Below, one piece after another: positions 1 through 6,647 of a stretch of 18,438 bases of DNA. Numbering within the stretch: the first letter of the stretch is position 1; every line of letters starts with the position of its first letter. Both the position numbers and the translations under genes were made by a program. The stretch is from positions 1 through 18,438 of the forward strand of contig CAZGQY010000074.1 of the NCBI GenBank assembly GCA_964528035.1, in the 5' to 3' direction. The DNA comes from CAZGQY01 sp964528035. GTDB lineage: Bacteria; Pseudomonadota; Gammaproteobacteria; Methylococcales; UBA1147. The notes under the pieces were generated by a model. That model ran no database searches, had not been told where the DNA came from, and worked only from the letters and a program-made list of their open reading frames with translations.

Positions 1-1
1 A

Positions 2-250
2 CTAGGGACGAATAATAAAATCGATGTCATTGTTATGGATCTGACCATTACCAATGGCATGGGCGGTAAGGACGCGATGCAACAAATGCTGCAGATTGAT
101 CCGCAAGTTAAAGTGCTGGTATCCAGCGGTTATTCGACTGATCCGGTGATGGCGAACTATGAGGAATATGGTTTTAGTGGTGCATTAAGTAAACCTTATA
201 AACAAAATGAACTGGAATCTGCTCTTTGCTCGGTTATATTCAAAAAGTAA
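2..250 (+). CDS. Receiver (REC) domain C-terminus of a response regulator or hybrid sensor histidine kinase (5' truncated by the window)
   Basis: The reading frame is open from base 2 to the TAA at 248-250, so the gene starts outside the window. The visible 82 residues are the second half of a CheY-like receiver. DVIVMDLT at the left edge carries the phospho-acceptor Asp (13th visible residue). NGMGGKDA is the usual post-Asp loop, VLVSSGYS holds the conserved Ser/Thr switch position, and SKPYKQNEL holds the conserved Lys of beta-5. The wording SSGYSTDPVMANYEEYGF is typical, from family knowledge, of C-terminal receivers of PAS-containing hybrid histidine kinases, so the full gene is probably such a kinase and not a DNA-binding regulator. 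No output domain follows the receiver. The signal and the partner cannot be inferred. Confidence 0.85.
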   Translation, partial: LGTNNKIDVIVMDLTITNGMGGKDAMQQMLQIDPQVKVLVSSGYSTDPVMANYEEYGFSGALSKPYKQNELESALCSVIFKK

Positions 251-944
251 AAAAGCAATTTATTTATTGCGCACAGAAAAAGTGACCGGGGTGTTTGGAT
301 TACTGCAGGCAGGCAGTAAAATTAACAGGATAGCCGATTTTATATATCGCATACATTTCATTGGAGTACACTTTTATTCAATTCAGACTTAATAAAATAG
401 TTCATATAAACAAATTTGCCAGATGCTGCTTCTAAGGATTTGCCTGTGCTGGATAAAGATGGTTTCTTGTTTCTGTGGAAATAAGATATTGAAAAATAGC
501 CTGGATCGGGTTGATTGCTGACCATTATCGTTGATTGAACATCATAAGGATTATCCTAAAACGAACGAATCCCAGGCTGGAAACTTAAGTGTTTGTAGGC
601 AATAATACGGCTCTTGTTAATTTTCGGACGCTGTCCGAGAACACTGAGCCTGCTGCGGAAAAGTAGGATTTTGCCCATTTTCCCGATTAAAAACATCAAA
701 GATAACTGATATCCGCCTCTTGCAATAAAAAAATGTTCTTAAAACCTATTCTACTCGTGACGACTTCTATTCTCGGACGACTTCCTGGTGCTCTGTTCAG
801 GTTGTATTGGGAGATAGACTATGTCGAGAAGTGTTCAGTTACCCGGCATGCGAGCGTTGGATTGCGTGTGTCAAGCGAGTGCAACAATACTGATGGCTAC
901 TTATCGGTTGGTATACCCGTCATACGACTTTGACGGAGTATACG
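251..944. other. 694-bp region without a recognisable gene; holds a hairpin and one copy of a long diverged repeat
   Basis: I find no convincing coding sequence here; the short open frames (for example 733-933 and 821-1045) show no family features and have no good ribosome binding site. A short perfect hairpin, TCGGAC/GTCCGA at 624-629 and 633-638, extends on the right into GTCCGAGAA (633-641), which reappears inverted as TTCTCGGAC at 770-778. The right third (801-945) is a repeat copy described separately. The region could be the remains of a decayed mobile element, but no transposase fragment was recognised. Confidence 0.5.
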
Positions 945-945
945 A
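801..945 (+). repeat. Left copy of a diverged ~145-bp direct repeat, ending at the sulfotransferase start codon
   Basis: This stretch aligns almost without gaps with 2432-2574, at a steady offset of about 1630 bp. Both begin with GTTGTATTGGG, followed at nearly equal spacing by GAGAAGTG, TCAG, GAGCG, GCGA, CGTC and, at the end, GAGT..ACGA. By eye roughly 60-65% of positions agree over the full length, and the first 40 bases agree better. The two copies flank the sulfotransferase/YedK-like pair. The copy covers the 5' untranslated region of the sulfotransferase, so it may be a leader or promoter module, an element end or a recombination site. Confidence 0.65.
911..943 (+). promoter_or_regulatory. 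Hairpin that encloses the sulfotransferase Shine-Dalgarno sequence
   Basis: GTATAC (911-916) pairs with GTATAC (938-943), and CCGTCA (917-922) pairs with TGACGG (931-936). One unpaired A at 937 interrupts the stem and the loop is 8 nt. This gives twelve base pairs directly before the ATG at 945. The ribosome binding site GGAG (935-938) lies in the right arm, so in RNA the stem would hide it. As DNA the same dyad could be an operator. Which of these applies cannot be told from sequence. Confidence 0.55.
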
Positions 946-1718
946 TGAAAACCATTTTAGGGATGGCGAAAACTATAGGCCAGGAGCTGGAAAAGGAATT
1001 TCGACAAATTTCATTGGAATCGAGACCGAACAGGATTCTTTTTGACCACATTCCAAAGTGCGCAGGTTCATCTCTGTCGTCCTACCTTAAGGCCCATTAT
1101 CCTAAAAGAAGGGTATTCTCTATAATTGGCGCGAATGCTGGCGAGTCATTAGAAAATTTTAAATCCTTACCCCAAGATAAGCGATACGAATTTAATCTCG
1201 TAATGGGGCATTACGCGCATAGCCTGATCGATTATGCCCGGTCAGATTGTATTAAGATTACCGTTCTTCGAGAGCCTGTGGATCGCATCGTTTCCCACTA
1301 TTATTTTGCCAAACGTATGCCGAATCACTATTTGCATTCGAAAATCGTGGGTTCTCGAATTAGTCTTGAGGAGTATACAGCGGCTAATTTAAGTGGTGAA
1401 TTATGCAATTGGTATACAACTCATTTTTCCGGACTTACACTCGTTGAAGCTGAGCGAAATCCCGAAGAATCAATTGTAAAAGCAGTGGACGCGTGCAAAA
1501 AATACGATCTTGTCGGGTTTGTGGATCGTTTTGCCTCCTTCGTGCAAGAATTGAGGAAATTGGCAAACCTTCGTCGAGACTATCGATTCGCAAAACTCAA
1601 TGTTACTGAAAACCGACCCTCTGTTAAGGAGGTCCCTCTGTCTGCGCGAAAAAAGATTGAAGAAGCCAATCATCTGGATATGGAATTTTATAAAAGAATA
1701 AGAATGGAAATAGCTTAA
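945..1718 (+). CDS. Sulfotransferase family protein (PAPS-dependent, Sulfotransfer_2-like)
   Basis: Predicted 257-aa soluble enzyme moving a sulfuryl group from PAPS to an unknown acceptor, probably a carbohydrate or surface polymer. The 5'-phosphosulfate loop is HIPKCAGSSL (residues 35-44) and the 3'-phosphate motif is VLREPVDRIVSHYY (107-120), with Arg and Ser at the usual places. The C-terminal part, including DLVGFVDRFASFV (188-200) and LNVTENRP (218-225), fits the heparan 2-O-sulfotransferase-like bacterial group. There is no signal peptide or membrane segment. I chose the ATG at 945 because GGAG lies 6 nt upstream; an in-frame TTG at 930 falls in the loop of the preceding hairpin. The stop lies 2 nt before the next gene, so the two are probably translationally coupled. 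No glycan-biosynthesis neighbours are present to reveal the substrate. Confidence 0.85.
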   Translation: MKTILGMAKTIGQELEKEFRQISLESRPNRILFDHIPKCAGSSLSSYLKAHYPKRRVFSIIGANAGESLENFKSLPQDKRYEFNLVMGHYAHSLIDYARSDCIKITVLREPVDRIVSHYYFAKRMPNHYLHSKIVGSRISLEEYTAANLSGELCNWYTTHFSGLTLVEAERNPEESIVKAVDACKKYDLVGFVDRFASFVQELRKLANLRRDYRFAKLNVTENRPSVKEVPLSARKKIEEANHLDMEFYKRIRMEIA

Positions 1719-1720
1719 GA

Positions 1721-2419
1721 GTGTGTGGTCGATATAATATAATTCCAGATGCCGAAGCCTGGGCAAGTGCATTTGATTTGACGGCAGAGTTGAAATCAGC
1801 CGTTGCTGATTTAGCGCCGAGCTATAATGTTGCGCCGACCCAAAGTGTGCCAATTCTGAGAAATTCCGAAATTAACGGGACTCTTGAAATGGTGGAAGTG
1901 CGTTGGGGTTTGATACCGTCCTGGGCAAAAAATAAATCCATTGGATATAAATTGATCAACGCGCGCTCGGAAACGGTGAGCACTAAACCGGCCTTTCGTA
2001 ACAGTGCAAAAATGAGAAGGTGTATCCTGCCGGTTAACGGTTTTTATGAATGGAAGTCTCTGCCAGATAGTACAGTCAAGCAACCTTATCTGATAGCGAT
2101 GAGAGACCAAAGCCCTTTTGCGTTTGCCGGCTTATGGGAAAACTGGAGAGATCCTTCAGATGGCACGAATATCCAGTCTTGTACGATATTAACCACGAGA
2201 GCGAATAATATTATGGCGAGCATTCATCAGCGAATGCCGGTCATACTTGCTGCGAATCACCTGAAAGCCTGGTTGCAAACACCAATAGAAGGTTTCTGCG
2301 AATTTCTGAAGCCCAGCGATTCAGAGAGCCTGTCTATTACACCCGTAAGTCGTTATGTAAATAACCCCAGGAATAATGATGTAAGATGCATTGAATCTTT
2401 GGATTATTCCACAGAGTAG
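1721..2419 (+). CDS. yedK: SOS response-associated protein, YedK/HMCES (SRAP) family
   Basis: 232-aa SRAP-domain protein. The family recognises abasic sites in single-stranded DNA and forms a covalent thiazolidine crosslink through the amino-terminal Cys2, shielding the lesion. The start is GTG at 1721, which places MCGRY at the N-terminus with Cys2 exposed after Met removal; any other start would destroy the active site. The other catalytic residues are visible: N80 in INARSE, E110 in NGFYEW and H169 in IHQRMP. WGLIPSWAK (62-70) is the family's DNA-binding stretch. Length is normal. The gene follows the sulfotransferase stop by 2 nt and has no promoter space of its own, so expression probably depends on that gene. 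No LexA-type operator was seen nearby. Confidence 0.93.
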   Translation: MCGRYNIIPDAEAWASAFDLTAELKSAVADLAPSYNVAPTQSVPILRNSEINGTLEMVEVRWGLIPSWAKNKSIGYKLINARSETVSTKPAFRNSAKMRRCILPVNGFYEWKSLPDSTVKQPYLIAMRDQSPFAFAGLWENWRDPSDGTNIQSCTILTTRANNIMASIHQRMPVILAANHLKAWLQTPIEGFCEFLKPSDSESLSITPVSRYVNNPRNNDVRCIESLDYSTE

Positions 2420-2738
2420 TACTTCGTCATTGTTGTATTGGGGGGCAGCTTGGTTGAGAAGTGGTCAGCTGTTAGCTGCGGGAGCGCAGGACTAGGTGAC
2501 TTCAGGCGAATGTTACAGGCAGTTGGTCGCTTTTTGGCTGATAGACTCGTCAATACAAGCTCAACAGAGTACGAGCACAATGTCCGCGGGTAGAAACTGT
2601 TGCAGAATGTCTTTATGTGGGTTTTGTTCTTATGAACAATGACCTGAGAACTTTGATAAGATACGTTGACTATCAAAGCTTCTGTTGTAGATATTGAGTG
2701 GTTCAACATTGAACTGACTTTATTAACGATCTGGAAAT
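2420..2738. other. 319-bp intergenic region, first half a repeat copy
   Basis: No gene was recognised. The left half (2432-2574) is the second copy of the diverged repeat that also precedes the sulfotransferase. After about 2575 the similarity stops; here there is no sulfotransferase-like sequence, only AT-richer DNA leading to the lipoprotein gene. A promoter for the lipoprotein gene presumably lies here, but I could not pick a convincing -35/-10 pair. Confidence 0.5.
2432..2574 (+). repeat. Right copy of the diverged ~145-bp direct repeat
   Basis: Partner of the copy at 801-945, in the same orientation, beginning with the identical 11-mer GTTGTATTGGG and ending with GAGTACGA. Most differences look like single substitutions, many of them transitions, with a few 1-2 nt indels, as expected for old duplicates. 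The strong terminal hairpin of the left copy is not preserved here: TCGTCA faces TCAACA, leaving only short complements such as CTCGT (2546-2550) with ACGAG (2571-2575). Confidence 0.6.
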
Positions 2739-3539
2739 ATGCGATTTATCAGACAAACATTTTATTGTTCGGTTATACCGGTATGCAGTTTGTTTATGGG
2801 CCTTTTATTGGGGTGTGCCAGCGAACGAACGCCAGTAACCTTTGACCATTTCGAGTCAGTCGATATTAACGATAAACTGGAGTCGGAATCTTATATCCAA
2901 AAAACACAAAATTTTTTGGTCATTATGGACACCTCGTCAACAATGGAGAAACGCTATCTTTATGAAGCATTCGAGAGCTCAGGAGTTCCAACTCTGTTTG
3001 AAGTAGAGAAAGAAATTCTTAGACGTTTTAATCAGGCTATTCCGTCGATTAATTTAAACGCTGGCATCAGGACTTATGGTTTTGGTAGCTGCCAGGATTG
3101 GGGTTTTTCCGCAATTCGGCTGGTGTTGGGACCGTATTCAAAGGATTCGTTTACCAATGCGTTGGCGACAATCGAGTGTGTGGGTGGGGGATCCCCGCTG
3201 GATTATGCTCTGGATGAGGCGAGTGAGGATATCTCCGGACTCAAAGGTAATACGGCTCTAATTCTTTTGAGTGATGGTCAAATTGATACTTCAGCAATGG
3301 AAGCAGCGTTCGATATTCGAGATAATTATAGAAAGCGAGTGTGCATCTATACGATCTCCCTGGGAAAATCCAGCCATAGCCGAATGGGTATGAGACGTCT
3401 TGCGGCTATTAGTGGTTGCGGGTTTTCGGTATCTGCCGAAAAATTAGGTGAAAAACAAGGGATGTCACAATTTGTCGAAAAGATCTTTCTTCAAAAGAGC
3501 TATAATTCGTCTCGTCCGGAGAGAGCTCGGCAACACTAG
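2739..3539 (+). CDS. Outer-membrane or periplasmic lipoprotein with a von Willebrand factor A domain
   Basis: 266 aa. The N-terminus is a lipoprotein signal with lipobox LLGC (23-26), so Cys26 is probably lipidated and the protein sits on a membrane facing the periplasm. From about residue 57 a vWA fold follows: FLVIMDTSSTM carries the MIDAS metal motif (D64, S66, with Thr at the last position), GGGSPLDYAL (about 149-158) supplies the second MIDAS region and ALILLSDGQ the third Asp-containing strand. Such domains bind a divalent cation and protein ligands. No OmpA-like or other partner domain is fused and no ligand can be inferred. The DUF2231 gene begins 46 bp downstream on the same strand and is likely co-transcribed. 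Confidence 0.82.
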   Translation: MRFIRQTFYCSVIPVCSLFMGLLLGCASERTPVTFDHFESVDINDKLESESYIQKTQNFLVIMDTSSTMEKRYLYEAFESSGVPTLFEVEKEILRRFNQAIPSINLNAGIRTYGFGSCQDWGFSAIRLVLGPYSKDSFTNALATIECVGGGSPLDYALDEASEDISGLKGNTALILLSDGQIDTSAMEAAFDIRDNYRKRVCIYTISLGKSSHSRMGMRRLAAISGCGFSVSAEKLGEKQGMSQFVEKIFLQKSYNSSRPERARQH

Positions 3540-3585
3540 ATGTGTTGTCCGGGAAACGCGATCCTCCTTAGATAATCAATATTGA

Positions 3586-4185
3586 ATGACTATTATGAAA
3601 GAATTTTTTATGCAATATTTCCCTGCGCTTGGGGAAATGGCCAATGTGCATCCAGTGCTTGTACATTTTCCAATCGCCTTGCTAACAATGTACCTTATTG
3701 TTGAAATTTGCAGCGTGTTTAGCAAAGGTGAAGAATTAAGAATCACTGCAAAATGGATGTTATATTTGGGTACTGTTGGGGCTTTGGTATCTGCAGTTGT
3801 TGGGCTTCTTGGCGCGGAACATGTTTTTCACGAAGGAGATGTTCATGGGCTCATGCAAAAGCATCGGGACTATGGGCTTAATGTATTGGCCTTGTCTCTG
3901 CTACTCTCAACCTGGAAAATATTTTCGATTGAGGAATCTACAGGTGTTGCTCGTCTTATCCAGATTTTTATAGGTATTGTAATTGTTGTAAATTTGAGCC
4001 TGGGAGCGGATAGAGGGGCTTTGATGGTTTACAAATATGGTGTCGCGGTTGATGCTGTACCCAGAGAAGAATTACCAGCAGTAGCGGGCCATTCGCATGG
4101 CAACGGCGGAATCGGCGCTGAAATTGGAGAGTGGTTTCACGGCTTGACAGCAGAGGAGCATAAAATCAGAGCGCATAGTCATTAG
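3586..4185 (+). CDS. DUF2231-family integral membrane protein
   Basis: 199-aa inner-membrane protein of unknown function. VHPVLVHFPIAL (21-32) is the hallmark start of the first helix in the DUF2231 family. Further hydrophobic helices lie at about 57-77, 98-113 and 122-140. The family's closing motif is LGADRGALMVYKYGVAV (139-155). Histidines H22, H27, H79, H82, H87 and H93 lie near helix ends, and the cytoplasmic or periplasmic tail is His-rich (GHSHG, HKIRAHSH), which suggests metal or haem contact, though that is inference. The start is uncertain among ATGs at 3586, 3595 and 3610; the last has GAAAGAA 6 nt upstream. It follows the vWA lipoprotein gene closely. Confidence 0.8.
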   Translation: MTIMKEFFMQYFPALGEMANVHPVLVHFPIALLTMYLIVEICSVFSKGEELRITAKWMLYLGTVGALVSAVVGLLGAEHVFHEGDVHGLMQKHRDYGLNVLALSLLLSTWKIFSIEESTGVARLIQIFIGIVIVVNLSLGADRGALMVYKYGVAVDAVPREELPAVAGHSHGNGGIGAEIGEWFHGLTAEEHKIRAHSH

Positions 4186-4217
4186 CTAGATAGATGACTG
4201 TTTATCCTAAAATTGCC

Positions 4218-4244
4218 TTCTCGTATAGGCAGACTGCCCGAGAA
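4218..4244. terminator. Hairpin between convergent genes, possible terminator without a T-run
   Basis: TTCTCG (4218-4223) pairs with CGAGAA (4239-4244), enclosing GGCAG (4228-4232) and CTGCC (4234-4238). The DUF2231 gene and the zinc-ribbon gene converge here. There is no downstream T-tract on either strand, so intrinsic termination is not certain. Confidence 0.35.
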
Positions 4245-4295
4245 ATGCTGGCTGCCGGATTCCGACTGCCACTACAAGTGATATAGTTTCCGAAG

Positions 4296-4823
4296 CTAAA
4301 AAGCCCCGCCGTCCTGTTTGCCGGGAATGTAGTAGCTGGGCGTAATGAATTTGAATGCGTTAGCTATTTTTTGGGCTTTTTCCCGTTTTACCTGGTTATC
4401 TGCACGCATTGCTGCGAGTTGGGTTCCAAAGATATCGTCGAAATAGGCGCTGGCGGCGTCTTTTCTTTCCTGTTCTGTATTAAATTGCTTGCGTATACTG
4501 CTCAATTCGCCGGAATCAAGCCAGTAACCCGCGCAAGTTTGGCATTCATCGACTTCGACCTCTCTTTTTACGCTATAGAAATGTCTTAGCATAAGTGTCG
4601 ATTCACATTTTGGACAATGCCTGCGCTCATTGTGATCGACTTGAACATTTTCATCCACTTCGATCAACAATAATTCCTCGCCTTCTGATTCGTGTGGCTC
4701 ATCCAGTTTTTTTAATTCAAATTGATCAAACCAGATGCCACCGCATCCACCCTGACAAATATCAACGGTAATGTTTCCCACCGTTTTTTCAATTAGAGTG
4801 TTACTACAAGCGGGACATTTCAT
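4296..4823 (-). CDS. Double zinc-ribbon protein (zf-TFIIB repeats)
   Basis: 175-aa cytosolic protein built of two zf-TFIIB-like zinc ribbons. The first has CPAC (C3, C6) and CQGGCGGIWFD (C23-C27 region); the second has CPKC (C70, C73) and CQTCAGYWLDSGEL (C94, C97). Each pair is followed by the W-[FL]-D-x-x-E-[LF] signature of the family. An acidic linker (42-60) joins them and a charged, helical tail follows. The function is unknown; nucleic-acid or protein binding through zinc is the usual guess. The ATG at 4823 is well supported by GAGGAA about 6 nt upstream on the minus strand. The 3' end is GC-rich and followed by TTTTT (minus strand), a weak possible terminator overlapping the stop. It is divergent from the qmcA-like gene. 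Confidence 0.82.
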   Translation of the reverse strand: MKCPACSNTLIEKTVGNITVDICQGGCGGIWFDQFELKKLDEPHESEGEELLLIEVDENVQVDHNERRHCPKCESTLMLRHFYSVKREVEVDECQTCAGYWLDSGELSSIRKQFNTEQERKDAASAYFDDIFGTQLAAMRADNQVKREKAQKIANAFKFITPSYYIPGKQDGGAF

Positions 4824-5045
4824 GATAATTCCTCGAATAATTGTTCAACGCGTTAAATGTTACAGTCTATACTCGAAACAGTCATCTAATGATAGTCGAT
4901 TCTTAGAAGGCCGTGGGAACACAGACTGAATTGTTCGTTTAAAAGATTCGAAATAATCTGTACGCGGTCCGGTTGCAGAATTCGCCTGAAAAAGCATTCT
5001 GTGTCAAACTGACCACCAGATATTACCATCGAAGAGGAGATTAAA

Positions 5046-5969
5046 ATGAGTGGATTTGCTGCTTTTGTTATTGTTTTTTTGATTCTTGCGGTAGTGCTTG
5101 TGTTAATGGGTGTTAAATCGGTACCACAGGGAATGGAGTATACGGTTGAGCGATTTGGCAAATACACTGGAACCCTGCATCCGGGTTTAAACCTTATTGT
5201 GCCGGTTGTTGATCGTATTGGACACGAGTTGAATATGATGGAACAGGTGATGGATGTGCCTTCCCAGGAAATTATTACCAAAGACAATGCCATGGTTACT
5301 GTTGACGGCGTTGTTTTTTTTCAGGTGATTGAAGCTCCAAAAGCTGCCTATGAAGTCAATAATCTGATTAATGCGATTTTGAATCTGGTGATGACCAATA
5401 TCCGTACTGTGATGGGTTCGATGGATCTGGATGAGCTATTGTCGAAACGGGATCATATCAACGCCCGGTTGCTGGACGTTGTTGATGACGCGACATCGCC
5501 GTGGGGTATTAAGGTAACCCGTATCGAAATAAAAGACATCGCACCGCCCAGAGATCTGGTGGACGCCATGGCCCGGCAAATGAAAGCGGAGAGAGATAAA
5601 CGCGCATCTATTCTGGAAGCCGAAGGGCAGCGGGCTGCTGAAATTTTAAAGGCCGAGGGTGAAAAGCGATCTGCTATTTTGGATGCGGAAGGGCGTAAAG
5701 AATCGGCATTTAGGGATGCGGAAGCACGTGAACGCCAGGCCGAAGCAGAAGCCAAAGCAACTATGGTGGTTTCAGAAGCGATTGCCAGTGGCGATATTCA
5801 GGCAGTGAATTATTTTGTTGCGCAGAAATATATAGAAGCATTGAAGGGTGTTGCTATGGCGGAGAACAGTAAACTGATTATGATGCCTCTGGAATCCAGT
5901 AGTGTCATTGGTGCTTTGGCTGGAGTCGCGGATCTGGCAAAAGAGGCTTTAGGAAAAAAAGAGAAATAG
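5046..5969 (+). CDS. qmcA: SPFH/Band 7 (stomatin/paraslipin) membrane protein, QmcA-like
   Basis: 307 aa. One N-terminal helix (5-22) anchors the protein. The Band 7 core follows, with VPQGMEYTVERFGKYTGTL and HPGLNLIVPVVDRI, then ITKDNAMVTVDGVVFFQV. From about 175 to 245 runs a long charged coiled coil of repeated AEG/AEA units (for example ILEAEGQRAAEILKAEGEK), as in stomatin-like proteins that assemble into large membrane rings or microdomains. Such proteins are linked to membrane protein quality control. GAGGAG 7 nt before the ATG fixes the start. The NfeD gene begins 4 nt after the stop; this SPFH/NfeD pairing is a well-known conserved arrangement and implies a joint complex. Confidence 0.92.
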   Translation: MSGFAAFVIVFLILAVVLVLMGVKSVPQGMEYTVERFGKYTGTLHPGLNLIVPVVDRIGHELNMMEQVMDVPSQEIITKDNAMVTVDGVVFFQVIEAPKAAYEVNNLINAILNLVMTNIRTVMGSMDLDELLSKRDHINARLLDVVDDATSPWGIKVTRIEIKDIAPPRDLVDAMARQMKAERDKRASILEAEGQRAAEILKAEGEKRSAILDAEGRKESAFRDAEARERQAEAEAKATMVVSEAIASGDIQAVNYFVAQKYIEALKGVAMAENSKLIMMPLESSSVIGALAGVADLAKEALGKKEK

Positions 5970-5973
5970 AATA

Positions 5974-6417
5974 ATGGAAATGATTGCGATTGAATTCTGG
6001 CATTGGTGGATATTTGCTGTTGCGCTGGTGATCCTGGAATTATTTGCGCCAGGCTCGTTTTTTTTGTGGATGGGGATTGCTGCGGCAATTATCGGCGCTA
6101 TTGTTGCGTTTATTCCACAATTGGCTTGGGAATATCAGGTACTTGGGTTTTCTGTATTTTCGGTTGTGAGCGTGGTGTTCTGGAGAAGGCATTTGTCCAA
6201 AAATCCGCAGCAAAGTGATGTGCCAACGCTGAATCGACGCAGTGCACAATATATTGGTCGGGTATTTACTCTTGATACGCCGATTGTTAATGGCCGAGGA
6301 AAAATTCAGGTCGATGATTCTTTGTGGAAGATCAAGGGGGCGGATTGCCCCGAGGATTCTCGAGTCAAAGTAGTGGGTGTTGAGGGTGTGATATTAGTTG
6401 TAGAGGTAGTTGATTGA
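5974..6417 (+). CDS. NfeD-family membrane protein, partner of the QmcA-like protein
   Basis: 147-aa short NfeD (NfeD1b, YbbK type). Three closely packed hydrophobic helices lie at about 11-27, 28-46 and 52-69, with LELFAPGSFFLWMGIAAAI the typical opening motif. An OB-fold-like C-terminal domain follows (VLTLDTPIV-type strand, NGRGKIQVDDSLWKIKG, then hydrophobic beta strands to the end). There is no ClpP-like protease domain, unlike the long NfeD form. The start lies 4 nt after the qmcA-like stop. In family knowledge this protein acts with the stomatin-like partner in the inner membrane; its exact activity is unknown. The TgpA-like gene converges on it from the right. Confidence 0.88.
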   Translation: MEMIAIEFWHWWIFAVALVILELFAPGSFFLWMGIAAAIIGAIVAFIPQLAWEYQVLGFSVFSVVSVVFWRRHLSKNPQQSDVPTLNRRSAQYIGRVFTLDTPIVNGRGKIQVDDSLWKIKGADCPEDSRVKVVGVEGVILVVEVVD

Positions 6418-6499
6418 GTGGGACTTTTAGTCTGTTTGTCATTAAATATTAATGGCTCATGGTTTTAGTGGCAAACTTACTTAATAGGTAACTGCTCGC

Positions 6500-6605
6500 C
6501 CCTCTATGGGTGATCTGTTTCGGAAGACGCCGTAAATACATCCTTGTAGGCTTGGATGCGGCTTCCCTGCCGCATACACTTCCTCCACAGATCACCCATA
6601 GAGGG
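6500..6605. repeat. Structured intergenic repeat with 19-bp perfect inverted arms
   Basis: The left arm (6500-6518) begins CCCTCTATGGG and is the exact reverse complement of the right arm (6587-6605). Between them lie further complements: GGAAG (6522-6526) with CTTCC (6579-6583), and ATGCGGC (6556-6562) with GCCGCAT (6569-6575). No protein is encoded. The core text CGCCGTAAATACATCC..TGTAGGC resembles, from memory, a repeat dispersed in several gammaproteobacterial genomes; this needs a search. Placed between convergent genes, it could also stop transcription from both sides. Confidence 0.8.
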
Positions 6606-6647
6606 CTGTTTCGATTAGGGGGCAAGTTGTTACCTTAATAGCTCAAA

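Noticed and set aside
930..944. TTG start for the sulfotransferase at 930
   Set aside because: The ATG at 945 has GGAG at the right distance, while the TTG lies in the loop of the hairpin without a binding site.
733..1045. Short plus-strand open frames in the region before the sulfotransferase
   Set aside because: They have no recognisable domain, overlap each other and the repeat, and the second runs into the sulfotransferase in another frame.
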